Source: an uncultured Rhodospirillaceae bacterium (GTDB lineage: Bacteria > Pseudomonadota > Alphaproteobacteria > Azospirillales > Azospirillaceae). From it: DNA of 64,000 nucleotides. Both the position numbers and the translations under genes were made by a program. Positions 18,614-26,528 of the stretch are shown here, piece by piece. Where the stretch lies: the NCBI GenBank assembly GCA_937927415.1, contig CALBDS010000031.1, positions 1 through 64,000 of the forward strand, written 5' to 3'. A model generated the notes under the pieces. That model was not told the DNA's origin. It did no database searches and saw only the letters and a list, made by a program, of their open reading frames with translations. Every line of letters begins with the position of its first letter. The stretch's first letter is position 1.

Positions 18614-19644
18614 GGTGTTCCCCCCGTGGCGGGGGGCAGGGTGTCGGCGACCGTGATGCGCCCCTGGACGATGGCGTCGCGCGCCGCGTCCAACTGCGCC
18701 AGCATGGCGGGGGTCAGCAGGGGGCGGTTGTTGTCGTCCATCGCCAGCCCCACCCCGTCCTCGGCCAGTCCCAGGGCGGCGGTGCCGGCGGTCCAGGTGC
18801 CGGTGCGGGCGGCCTGGAACGTGCCTTCGACCGCGCGGTCCACCCGCTTGAGCATGGACGTGAGGATGGTGCCGGGGTACAGCGGGTTCTGGTTGCTGTC
18901 CACGCCGATGGCCAGGCACCCCTTGTCCTTCGCCGCCCCGAACACCCCGAAGTTGGAGGTTCCGGCCCCGGCGAACAGCACGTCGGCCCCCCGCTCGATC
19001 TGGCTCAGCGCCACCTCCGCCCCAGTGGACGGATCGCTGAAGGCGGCTGGGGTGGTGCCGACGAAGTTGACCAGAACGCGCACATCGGGCCGGGCGTGGC
19101 GCGCCCCCTGGGTATAGCCGGCGATGAAGCGGCGGATCAGCGGAATGTCCAGCGCGCCGATGAACCCCACCGTCCCGGTTTTCGAGGCCAGCGCCGCCAG
19201 CACCCCGGCCAGGAAGGCCCCCTCGTGCTCCTTGAACACCACGGAGCGGACGTTGGCCGCTTCGACCACCGCGTCGATCAGGGTGAAGCGGATGTCGGGG
19301 TAACGCGGGGCCGCCTGCGCCAGCGGGGTGGCGTAATAGAACCCGATCACGGCGATGTCGGTCACCTTGCGCCGGGCCAGCCCCTGGATGCCCCGGTCGA
19401 ATTCGGCCAGCGATTGGGGCAGGAATTCCACCAGGGGCGGACCGCCGGCGCGGGTGAACCGCTCCGCCCCGGCCAAGGCCCCTTCGTTGAAGCTGTGGTC
19501 GAATTTCTGCCCCACGGCGTACAGCAGGCCCGGCACCACCGCCGTCCCGGCCCCGGCCGCCGCCCCCGGCCAGACGGCGGCCGGCGGCATCAGGACGCCG
19601 ATGGCGGCAAGGCGGAGGAGATTGCGGCGGGCGATGTGGGGCAT
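18610..19644 (-). CDS. BMP/PnrA-family periplasmic substrate-binding protein
   Basis: This 344-aa basic-membrane-protein family receptor usually binds nucleosides or related ligands for ABC import. An N-terminal RRNLLRLAAIGVLMPPAAVWPGAAAG segment looks like a Tat-type signal. Typical elements include KFDHSFNEGALAGAERF, EHEGAFLAGVLAAL, GALDIPLIRRFIAGY and GVDSNQNPLYPGTILTS. The start is set by AGGGGAG upstream of the ATG. No permease or ATPase gene adjoins. Instead it is coupled to a hybrid histidine kinase, so it may serve as a sensor input, not a transporter part. Confidence 0.88.
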   Translation of the reverse strand: MPHIARRNLLRLAAIGVLMPPAAVWPGAAAGAGTAVVPGLLYAVGQKFDHSFNEGALAGAERFTRAGGPPLVEFLPQSLAEFDRGIQGLARRKVTDIAVIGFYYATPLAQAAPRYPDIRFTLIDAVVEAANVRSVVFKEHEGAFLAGVLAALASKTGTVGFIGALDIPLIRRFIAGYTQGARHARPDVRVLVNFVGTTPAAFSDPSTGAEVALSQIERGADVLFAGAGTSNFGVFGAAKDKGCLAIGVDSNQNPLYPGTILTSMLKRVDRAVEGTFQAARTGTWTAGTAALGLAEDGVGLAMDDNNRPLLTPAMLAQLDAARDAIVQGRITVADTLPPATGGTP

Positions 19645-19804
19645 GGGATGCTCCCCTTTTGGCTGTGACGGCGGAACCGCACGGGTGTGATTGTAGCCAT
19701 GCCTTCCCCATCTTCGCCAAGCCCAAAGCGGTGCCGGGCCACCGTTGCGGCGTTCCGCCGGTTCGGAGCGCAGCGAAAACCCCAAGAGCGGAGGGGGTTT
19801 GGCA

Positions 19805-19818
19805 TGACGCAAGCGTCA
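19805..19818. promoter_or_regulatory. 14-bp palindrome between BMP and SDR genes
   Basis: TGACGCAAGCGTCA has perfect 6-bp arms around AA. It lies in the 280-base divergent gap between the BMP gene and the SDR gene and is a candidate operator. No cognate regulator is adjacent. Confidence 0.35.
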
Positions 19819-19924
19819 GTGCATCTGTCGCCCATCCGGTGGTCATGGTACGATCCGCCGGACCCCGCCGGGAATCGGGGCCGTCCGCCAAGAAGACACG
19901 CCGCTGATAAGGGAGGAACCGTCC

Positions 19925-20785
19925 GTGCCGTCATCCACCCCGTCCCCCGCCGCCCGCTCCCCCGCCGTCCGTTCGCTGGCCGGCAAGACCCTGTTCATCA
20001 CCGGCGCCAGCCGCGGGATCGGCAAGGCCATCGCCCTGCGCGCCGCCCGCGACGGCGCCAACGTGGCCATCGCCGCCAAGACCACCGAACCGCATCCCAC
20101 GCTGCCCGGCACCATCTTTTCCGCCGCCGAGGAGATCGAGGCGGCGGGGGGCCACGCCCTGCCGCTGGTCTGCGACATCCGCGACGAAACCCAGATCGCC
20201 GCCGCGGTGATGAGGGCCGAGGATGCCTTCGGCACCATCGACATCCTGGTGAACAACGCCAGCGCCATCAGCCTGACCGGCACCATCGACACGCCGATGA
20301 AACGCTGGGATCTGATGATGGGGGTCAACGGCCGCGGCACCTTCGCCACGTCGCAGGCGTGCATCCCGCTGTTGCTGAAGGCGTCGAACCCTCACATCCT
20401 GATGCTGTCCCCGCCTTTGAACATGAACCCCCGGTGGTTCAAGCACCACACCGCCTACACCATCGCCAAATACGCCATGAGCATGTGCGTTTTGGGCATG
20501 AGCGCGGAGTTCGAGGGGCGGATCGCCGTCAACGCCCTATGGCCGCGCACCATCATCGCCACGGCGGCGGTGGCGATGTTGAAAGGGGCGGCGGAATTCG
20601 ACAACTGCCGCACCCCCGACATCCTGGCCGACGCCGCCCATGCGATCCTGACCCGTGACGCCAAGACCTGCACCGGCCATTTCTTCGTGGATGACGAGGT
20701 GCTGGCGGAAGAGGGGATCACCGATCTGGACCGCTACGCCGTCAAACCCGGCACACCGCTGGCCCCCGATATTTTCCTGGATTGA
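19925..20785 (+). CDS. SDR-family oxidoreductase (HSDL2-like)
   Basis: This 286-aa NAD(P)-dependent short-chain dehydrogenase has the cofactor loop TGASRGIGKA near residue 31, NNAS near 110 and the active-site pair YTIAKYAMS (Tyr-x-x-x-Lys) near 178. The region LSPPLNMNPRWFKHHTAYTIAKYAM and the C-terminal TCTGHFFVDDEVL are typical of the hydroxysteroid-dehydrogenase-like 2 group, which is associated with lipid metabolism. The canonical Ser before Tyr falls in the LSPP stretch. It starts with GTG preceded by GGGAGGAACC. The substrate is not known. Confidence 0.88.
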   Translation: MPSSTPSPAARSPAVRSLAGKTLFITGASRGIGKAIALRAARDGANVAIAAKTTEPHPTLPGTIFSAAEEIEAAGGHALPLVCDIRDETQIAAAVMRAEDAFGTIDILVNNASAISLTGTIDTPMKRWDLMMGVNGRGTFATSQACIPLLLKASNPHILMLSPPLNMNPRWFKHHTAYTIAKYAMSMCVLGMSAEFEGRIAVNALWPRTIIATAAVAMLKGAAEFDNCRTPDILADAAHAILTRDAKTCTGHFFVDDEVLAEEGITDLDRYAVKPGTPLAPDIFLD

Positions 20786-20806
20786 GAACCGCCCGCCACC
20801 CATGCC

Positions 20807-20833
20807 GAAGCGGGAAGCGTGACTTCCCGCTTC
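20807..20833 (+). terminator. hairpin after the SDR gene
   Basis: A perfect 11-bp stem (GAAGCGGGAAG / CTTCCCGCTTC) with a CGTGA loop lies 21 bases after the SDR stop. It is a plausible terminator, although no T-run follows. Confidence 0.6.
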
Positions 20834-21411
20834 CCTGTTGGGTGAAAGGCAAAATTATTCCAGTCTTTTCCTTAAAAAAAGCAGCGATCAGGGCAAGAAA
20901 AAGGAAACATGACTGTCCGGTTCGGTGGATGCCCCCTCTTACTGACCGGATATCGCCTCAATGATATTTTTAGCGCCCTTATGGGTGAATTGATCCTTTC
21001 CCCGAAAACTCGATATTTTAACAGGTGCAATGGAGCATCCAAACGCTCCAGCCTGTTTTTGCCGTTGATGGTGCTTGCACCAGCCATCAGGAGCGGAAAG
21101 GCCATAAAAATGGAAAGGACAATCTGTCCCGCCATACCGTTCTTATCCGTGGCGATTCTCAACCTTGCGGATATTCGTCTTGACGGGGTGCGGGTATCTT
21201 TTCATCGGGAGCGGCAAAAAGTTTTCAAAGCTTTATCAATGCTTTGATGCGTTTTTTGTCACGACTCTGCGGCGAAAAATCCTAAGCGATTAACCTATGT
21301 TATGGCGACCGCAATCGGAAGTCGGGATCGTGGGGCACATTCCGGTGCCCCGCCGACCGTTCCGGTCATTTCCCCCGCATGACGCAACAGAACCGCGAGT
21401 AAGAGCCAAAC
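20834..21411. other. AT-rich intergenic island, possible sRNA locus
   Basis: This 578-base gap has visibly lower GC than its surroundings. Open frames on both strands (for example 20909-21247) lack the strong third-position GC of real genes here, so I do not call them. The region contains an intrinsic-terminator-like hairpin at 21021-21060 and a second stem near 21065-21090. A small RNA transcribed rightwards and ending at about 21060 is possible. The promoter of the Crp/Fnr gene must lie at its right end. Confidence 0.45.
21021..21060 (+). terminator. intrinsic terminator-like hairpin in AT-rich gap
   Basis: ACAGG (21021-21025) pairs with CCTGT (21052-21056), and TGGAGC (21031-21036) pairs with GCTCCA (21045-21050). 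The loop is 8 bases, with small bulges, and is followed by TTTTT. No gene end lies just upstream, so it would terminate an unannotated transcript. Confidence 0.55.
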
Positions 21412-22224
21412 ATGAGCATTGTGGCGGCTGGGTCCGCACCGGACAGCCCTCTGTGTACCAAGCTTGGCAGCTACCTCGCTTTGACCAATGCCGAGCGCGA
21501 TTTCCTTGTGAATCTGGAACGCAACGTTCAGCGCCGCCCGGCCAAGCACGACCTGCTCCAGCAGGGGGAACAGTACGGCGAGGTGCGGGTCTTGCGCAAA
21601 GGCTGGGCCGTGCGTCACAAGGCGCTGCCCGATGGCCGGCGCCAGATCATCAATTTCGTTCTGCCCGGCGACATCATCGGCATCTATTCCCATCTGTTCG
21701 AAATTGCTGACCATAGCGTCACCACCTTGACCAGTGTGGAGGTGGCGATCTTCTCCCTGGATCAGCTGGCCGAGCTGTTCCGTGGCTTTCCCCGGCTGGC
21801 GGCGGCCCTGGCCTGGTCGGGGGCGCGGGAAGAGGCGATGGTGGCCGAACGGCTGCTCAGCCTGGGCCGGCGCACGGCGCTGGAACGGGTGGCGCACCTG
21901 ATCGTGGAAATGCTCCGCCGGCTGAGCGTGGTGCAATTGGCTAACCGCGGCCATTTCACCTTGCCGGTGACACAGGAGATTCTGGCCGACGCGCTGGGGC
22001 TGTCCATCGTCCACATAAACCGGACCCTGCGCCGCCTGCGCGAAGCGGGGCTGATCGAAATCAACGGGCAGCGGATCACGGTGATTGATGTGGCGCAGTT
22101 GGCGGAGATCGGCCAGTTCGATGAATTGTACCTTCACCTGATCCAGGCCCCCAAACGGCTGGAGCGGGCCATCGCATCCGAAAAAACAGCACCGGACAAA
22201 GAGGGCAAGAAAGCTCCCGCCTGA
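21412..22224 (+). CDS. Crp/Fnr-family transcriptional regulator
   Basis: The 270-aa protein has an N-terminal cyclic-nucleotide-binding-like beta-barrel (about 20-135, including GDIIGIYSHLFE) and a dimer helix. A C-terminal winged helix spans about 165-245 (LPVTQEILADALGLSIVHINRTLRRLREAGLI). The FNR cysteine cluster is absent, so it does not bind an Fe-S cluster, and cNMP contacts are not obvious. It lies upstream of, and codirectional with, an HWE sensor kinase, a common alphaproteobacterial pairing. The effector is unknown. Confidence 0.88.
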   Translation: MSIVAAGSAPDSPLCTKLGSYLALTNAERDFLVNLERNVQRRPAKHDLLQQGEQYGEVRVLRKGWAVRHKALPDGRRQIINFVLPGDIIGIYSHLFEIADHSVTTLTSVEVAIFSLDQLAELFRGFPRLAAALAWSGAREEAMVAERLLSLGRRTALERVAHLIVEMLRRLSVVQLANRGHFTLPVTQEILADALGLSIVHINRTLRRLREAGLIEINGQRITVIDVAQLAEIGQFDELYLHLIQAPKRLERAIASEKTAPDKEGKKAPA

Positions 22225-22380
22225 CGGCCCGGCACCCATCCCTGGCATCATTGTCCGGATGAAACAATCTGGATTGGGACGGTATGACGTTCCGGTATGC
22301 CGCCAGCCTTGTCGGCTGGTGGACATAATGAAAGAGATAGTTGAGACTCACTAACGTTTTCATCATTTGACCCACGGAAC

Positions 22381-24048
22381 ATGATGGGCCGCCCCATACA
22401 CCGTTTCCTGCGCTTTGACCGGGCCGTCGGCTGGGTGACCCTGGCCGTGGCTCTGGCCGTGCTGCTGCTGATCGGTGCGTTGAGCCAGCGGGTGCGCCAG
22501 GAGATCAATGCCACGGCGGAATCCGGGGCGGCCGCCGCCACCCGGCTGCTGTCGGAACACGCCGCCCGCCTGTTCGACACCGCCGATCAGGTGGTGCTCC
22601 GGGCCATGGAGCAGGTAGCCCCCTTGTCCTGGTCCGAAATCGCGGAGTCTCATGCCCTTTGGCTGAGGCTGGAGCAGGAACAGCAGCGTTACCCCTATCT
22701 GGGCGATCTGTGGATCAACGACGACGGCGGGCAGTTGCGTCTGACCACCACGGGGTTTCCGTCCCCGCCGTCCGACGCCAGGGACCGGCCCTTTTTCTCC
22801 GTGCACCGTGACCGGCCCGCCGGCCCGTACATCAGCGAAAGGTTCGTCGGGCGGGTCATCCCAACCCCCATGTTCCTGCTGAGCCGCCGGCTGGAGGATG
22901 CGGACGGAGGGTTCCGCGGGGTGGTCAGCGAAACGATCGAGACGCGGTATTTCTCCGACTTCTACAGCACGCTCGACCTGCCGTTCATGGCGTCCATCGC
23001 CATGATCCGCCCCGGCGACGCCCAGCCCATCGCCGCCTTCAGCCGCTCAGGCCTGGGGGAGGCCGACAGCGTGTCCGACGTGCCCGCGGCGGTGCGCGCC
23101 GCCCTGGCCGGTGGAGCATCGGAAGGAATCCTGCGTGTGGAAGGGGAAACGGTGGTTTATCGCCGGATCGCCCCCTGGGCGGTCTATGCCGTCGTCCGCA
23201 TCGACGCCGACCTGATGGAACGGCAATGGCGCCAGGCGGTGCTGCCCTATGTCCTGGCCGGATTTGCGGTGGTGCTGGCGGTGTCGGGCATCGCCGCCGC
23301 CACCGTCCGCCGCATCCGGGCCGAAACCAGCGCCCGCCACCAACTGGAAGAGCGGGTGCAGGAACGCACCGCGACCCTTCAGATGGCGCTGGCCGCCATG
23401 GAAGATGCGGTGCGGCAGAAGGACCTGCTGATGCGGGAAAGCAACCACCGCATCAAGAACAGCCTGCAACTGGTGTGCAGCATCCTGACCATGCATGGGG
23501 TGGCGGTGAAGTCCCCCGAAACGCGCAGCCAGTTTGCCGAGGCCGGGCGCCGGGTGGCGGCCATCGCCGACGTCCATGAACTGCTGTACCGCGGCGACAG
23601 CCTGTCCAGCCTGTGTTTCGGCGACTATCTGGAAAACCTGTGCCGCAGCATGAGCGTTTCCAGCCTTCCCGCCGCCGAGGGGTGGGAGGTGCGGCTCGAC
23701 GCCCAGCCGATCCATGTGTCCACCGATCAGGCGGTGGCGCTGGGCATCATCGTCGGCGAACTGCTGACCAACTGCGCCAAATACGCCTATCCCATGCCGG
23801 GGCCGAAGCCGGTGTCCATCGTCATGGCCCCCGACAGTGACGGGACCGTGCGCCTGAGCGTGGCAGACAAGGGGGTCGGGCTGCCCGATGGCCCCGCCGG
23901 TCTGAACGGGGACGGCCCCGCGCGGGGAACCGGGCTGGGGATGCGGGTGGTGAGGGCGCTGGGCGTTCAGATCGGTGCCCGCATCACCATCGACCGTACC
24001 CCGCCGGGGGTGTGCTACACCCTGACCTTCACCCCCCGGACCGCGTGA
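22381..24048 (+). CDS. membrane Cache-HWE/HisKA_2 sensor histidine kinase
   Basis: The 555-aa inner-membrane sensor has one helix at about 17-36, then a periplasmic Cache-type domain at about 40-280 (RDRPFFSVHRDRPAGPYISERFVGR). A second helix lies at about 285-305, followed by a coiled coil and the kinase core. The phospho-acceptor segment RESNHRIKNSLQLV (His near 356) and the ATPase motifs GELLTNCAKYAYP and ADKGVGLP identify the HisKA_2/HWE class, often linked to light, stress or general-stress signalling. Two ATGs stand in tandem at the start. No response regulator adjoins. Confidence 0.9.
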   Translation: MMGRPIHRFLRFDRAVGWVTLAVALAVLLLIGALSQRVRQEINATAESGAAAATRLLSEHAARLFDTADQVVLRAMEQVAPLSWSEIAESHALWLRLEQEQQRYPYLGDLWINDDGGQLRLTTTGFPSPPSDARDRPFFSVHRDRPAGPYISERFVGRVIPTPMFLLSRRLEDADGGFRGVVSETIETRYFSDFYSTLDLPFMASIAMIRPGDAQPIAAFSRSGLGEADSVSDVPAAVRAALAGGASEGILRVEGETVVYRRIAPWAVYAVVRIDADLMERQWRQAVLPYVLAGFAVVLAVSGIAAATVRRIRAETSARHQLEERVQERTATLQMALAAMEDAVRQKDLLMRESNHRIKNSLQLVCSILTMHGVAVKSPETRSQFAEAGRRVAAIADVHELLYRGDSLSSLCFGDYLENLCRSMSVSSLPAAEGWEVRLDAQPIHVSTDQAVALGIIVGELLTNCAKYAYPMPGPKPVSIVMAPDSDGTVRLSVADKGVGLPDGPAGLNGDGPARGTGLGMRVVRALGVQIGARITIDRTPPGVCYTLTFTPRTA

Positions 24049-24068
24049 TGCCGGACGCGCTCCGCCGC

Positions 24069-24183
24069 CGTCATTCCCGCGAAAGCGGGAATCCAGACAT
24101 GAGCCGCGATCAGCGGCGACATGAGTCCCCAGACGTCCGGACTGAGAAACACCTTCTGGATCCCAGCCTTCGCTGGGATGACG
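24069..24183. repeat. inverted pair of 28-bp palindromic (REP/BIME-like) repeats
   Basis: Two 28-base copies, 24069-24096 and 24156-24183, stand in inverted orientation about 60 bases apart. Each contains its own hairpin (CCCGCGAAAGCGGG in the first, CCCAGCCTTCGCTGGG in the second, which retains pairing). They match the dispersed CGTCATTCCCGC-type repeats common in proteobacterial intergenic regions. As a composite it can fold into one long cruciform or act as a transcription barrier between the two converging units. Confidence 0.85.
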
Positions 24184-24231
24184 ATGAAATGTTCTTTTCT
24201 ATCGGGACCGCGGCGTTACCCAGCGCCCCCA

Positions 24232-25392
24232 TCAACTGGCGGGCATCAGATGATTGTCCCACCCATAGGCCGCGGTGGTGTGCTCCATCTCTCCCCGGCC
24301 GTCGCGGCCCATGGTCACCACCCCGCCGAAACCGCCGGTCAGGATGAAGCCGTTGCCATGGGTTGCCAGCCCGCAGCCGTCGGGCAGCGGGTGGCTGCCC
24401 AGGAAGGCGCCGGAGGCCGCGTCCCACAGGCCGGCGACCCCGCCGCGGGGGGACGATCCCGCCACCACCGAACCGTCGGCGTTGGCCGCCACGCTGCCGA
24501 TGTAGCCGTCCAGCCGCGACAGCACATCGTCGGGAGTGTCGAACAGCGCGACCGGCCCGCCGGGGCGCGCACGGCCCATCAGCGGCTGGAGCATTCCGAC
24601 CGGGTGTTCGTCCTGGCTGCCGAAGGCCACCGAGCCGTCGGGCAGGGCCACCAGATGGCGGATGCCCAGGTTGGCGTGCTCCTCGGGCAGACGCAGCTTG
24701 TCCACCAGCCGCCCGCTTGCCACCTCCACGAAGGTGAGGGAGGCGTCCATCTCGTCCAGGTTCAGCTTGGCCCGCCCGGTGTCGGGGTGGGTCAGCACAC
24801 CGCCGTTGCCCACCGCCAGCATGGCCCCGCCGGGCATCAGCACCGCCTCGTGCGGGCCGATGCCGTGGGTGGGCAGGGTGCCGATGCGCTTCCAGGCGTC
24901 GGGATCGTCCGCCGCCGTGTCATAGACGGCGATCACGCCGACCTCGCCCGGCACGTCGTCCTCCACCACGAACAGGGTGCGGCCGTCGGCGGAAAACACT
25001 CCATGGCCGGTGACCCGGCGGTCGTCGGGCACCGTTTCCACCCGGCCAGCCCGCCCGGCGGACAGGTCGATGGGCACCAGCCAGCGGCCGGGACGCCGCT
25101 GGAACACCACCGCCAGCGGACGGGTGGGGTGGGGCATCACCGCATGGCCGCGGCCCGGCAGCGGGATGCGGAACAGCACCGTGCCGTCGTCGGCCAGCCC
25201 GGCCATGCCGTAACGGCCCGCCTCGCCGCTCGTCATGTCGCGGTAGGAGGTGAGATAGGCGGGCAGCCCCCCGCCCGGTGCTGCCGCACCGGCGGCACAG
25301 GGGCGGAACAGCCCCAGTGCGGCGAACCCCACGCCCAGCCCGGCCAGAACCGTGCGCCGGTTGATCGGATGGCGGTCGATGATGGGGGACAT
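24232..25392 (-). CDS. DUF1513 beta-propeller-like protein
   Basis: The protein of about 386 aa is the last gene of the iron operon. It has a Tat signal (INRRTVLAGLGVGFAALGLF) and a repeated beta-strand pattern with GHAVMPHPTRPLAVVFQRR, GHGVFSADGRTLFVVEDD and GIGPHEAVLMPGG, typical of DUF1513. Members are found beside imelysin and DUF1111 genes, and the function is unproven. An ATG 4 codons upstream (25404) would overlap the previous stop by 11 bases. The chosen ATG begins 1 base after it. Confidence 0.85.
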   Translation of the reverse strand: MSPIIDRHPINRRTVLAGLGVGFAALGLFRPCAAGAAAPGGGLPAYLTSYRDMTSGEAGRYGMAGLADDGTVLFRIPLPGRGHAVMPHPTRPLAVVFQRRPGRWLVPIDLSAGRAGRVETVPDDRRVTGHGVFSADGRTLFVVEDDVPGEVGVIAVYDTAADDPDAWKRIGTLPTHGIGPHEAVLMPGGAMLAVGNGGVLTHPDTGRAKLNLDEMDASLTFVEVASGRLVDKLRLPEEHANLGIRHLVALPDGSVAFGSQDEHPVGMLQPLMGRARPGGPVALFDTPDDVLSRLDGYIGSVAANADGSVVAGSSPRGGVAGLWDAASGAFLGSHPLPDGCGLATHGNGFILTGGFGGVVTMGRDGRGEMEHTTAAYGWDNHLMPAS

Positions 25393-25393
25393 C

Positions 25394-26515
25394 TCAGTCA
25401 CCATCGAGTTCGTTGAAGCCCAGCGTGATGCCGATCAGGGGGGGAAGCTTCTGGGTCAGCACGTCGCGGGCGGCCTTCACCGCCTTCAGCGCCGCATCCG
25501 CCGCGGCCCGCGGCTTGGCCTCGGAAATGGTGCGCTCGAAGGGGGCGGGGACGGCCGCCGCGGCCTTGGCGGCGTCGGCAAAGGCGGCGGTGGCGGTGCC
25601 GGCGGCGGCCTTGCCCTCCGCCGTGGCGGGGATCAGGCTGACGAAGCCGGGGCCGCCGTTCTCACCCGCCACCATGGCGCCCATGGCCTGGAGGTTGAGG
25701 GTGACGTTGCGCATGGTCCGCCCGCTGCGCAGGGATTCCGCCACCGCCGGCTTGGCGTCCGCCGCACCGGGACCCATGGGGGCCAGCAGCTTCTGGTCGG
25801 TCACGATTTGCGCGGCGGTCACCAGCGAGGAATAGAGGTTGCCCACCGCGTCGGTGGCGTTCTGCCCGACCGAGGTCGCCTCCCCCCGCACCAGGGCCGG
25901 GGTCAGCTCGTGCCATTCGGCCTTCACCTCGTCCGTCACGACGGCGACGTTGCGGCCGATGGCGGTGACGACGGCGCAGCGGCGGGCGTTGTCGCCGGTG
26001 AAGCGGGCGGGCGACACGTCGGTGTCCCACAACAGCCGTTCCAGGGCTGTCAGACCCTGCACCGCGGCACTCTGCTTGGCGATGCTTTCCGCCGTCACGG
26101 GGGCTGTGCCGCCCAGAAGCTGGCCCAACTGGCGGGCGACGATGCCGCGGCGTTCGGGCCAGAAGGCGATGCGCTCGTTGCGCAGATGCAGCAGCAGCGG
26201 GCCGGGGCGCAGGTGCTGGGCGTTCATCCAGGCATCCATGGCGCCGTTGAAGCCGTCGCGCGCACGCTCCAGCCCGGCGGCATCGGGGGCGGCGCAAAAA
26301 CCGTCCAGCCGGGCGGCAAGCTCCGCCGATGCCGCCGCCAGCGCGTCGATGCGCGGCAGGATGTGGGTCTTGCTCAGGCCGTCGAGGAAGCTCTTGTCCT
26401 CCTCCACACTGCGGGCGGCGGCCGGGGTGGCGCTGGCGAGCGCACCGGCCAGAACCGCACCGGCCAGGGTGGCGGCGATGCGGCGGCGGATGGGGAGGGA
26501 TGGGGGCAGGGGCAT
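25394..26515 (-). CDS. imelysin-family periplasmic protein (variant motif)
   Basis: The 373-aa secreted helical protein of the imelysin/EfeO-like family has a signal peptide ending near TPAAARS. The family motif GxHxxE appears here as GLTALERLLW, with Thr in place of His. The canonical metal or iron site is therefore altered relative to the first imelysin of the same operon. Members are implicated in iron uptake. It lies 13 bases after the DUF1111 gene. Confidence 0.85.
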   Translation of the reverse strand: MPLPPSLPIRRRIAATLAGAVLAGALASATPAAARSVEEDKSFLDGLSKTHILPRIDALAAASAELAARLDGFCAAPDAAGLERARDGFNGAMDAWMNAQHLRPGPLLLHLRNERIAFWPERRGIVARQLGQLLGGTAPVTAESIAKQSAAVQGLTALERLLWDTDVSPARFTGDNARRCAVVTAIGRNVAVVTDEVKAEWHELTPALVRGEATSVGQNATDAVGNLYSSLVTAAQIVTDQKLLAPMGPGAADAKPAVAESLRSGRTMRNVTLNLQAMGAMVAGENGGPGFVSLIPATAEGKAAAGTATAAFADAAKAAAAVPAPFERTISEAKPRAAADAALKAVKAARDVLTQKLPPLIGITLGFNELDGD

Positions 26516-26528
26516 TGTCGTGTCGTCT

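Noticed and set aside
16097..19891. A single 1264-residue kinase reading through the BMP region
   Set aside because: The N-terminal 426 residues are the out-of-frame shadow of the BMP gene. The kinase homology starts at the GTG at 18613.
20909..21247. 112-codon open frame with an AAGGAAAC site before the ATG
   Set aside because: Third codon positions show no GC bias, unlike all real genes here, and an intrinsic-terminator hairpin lies inside it.
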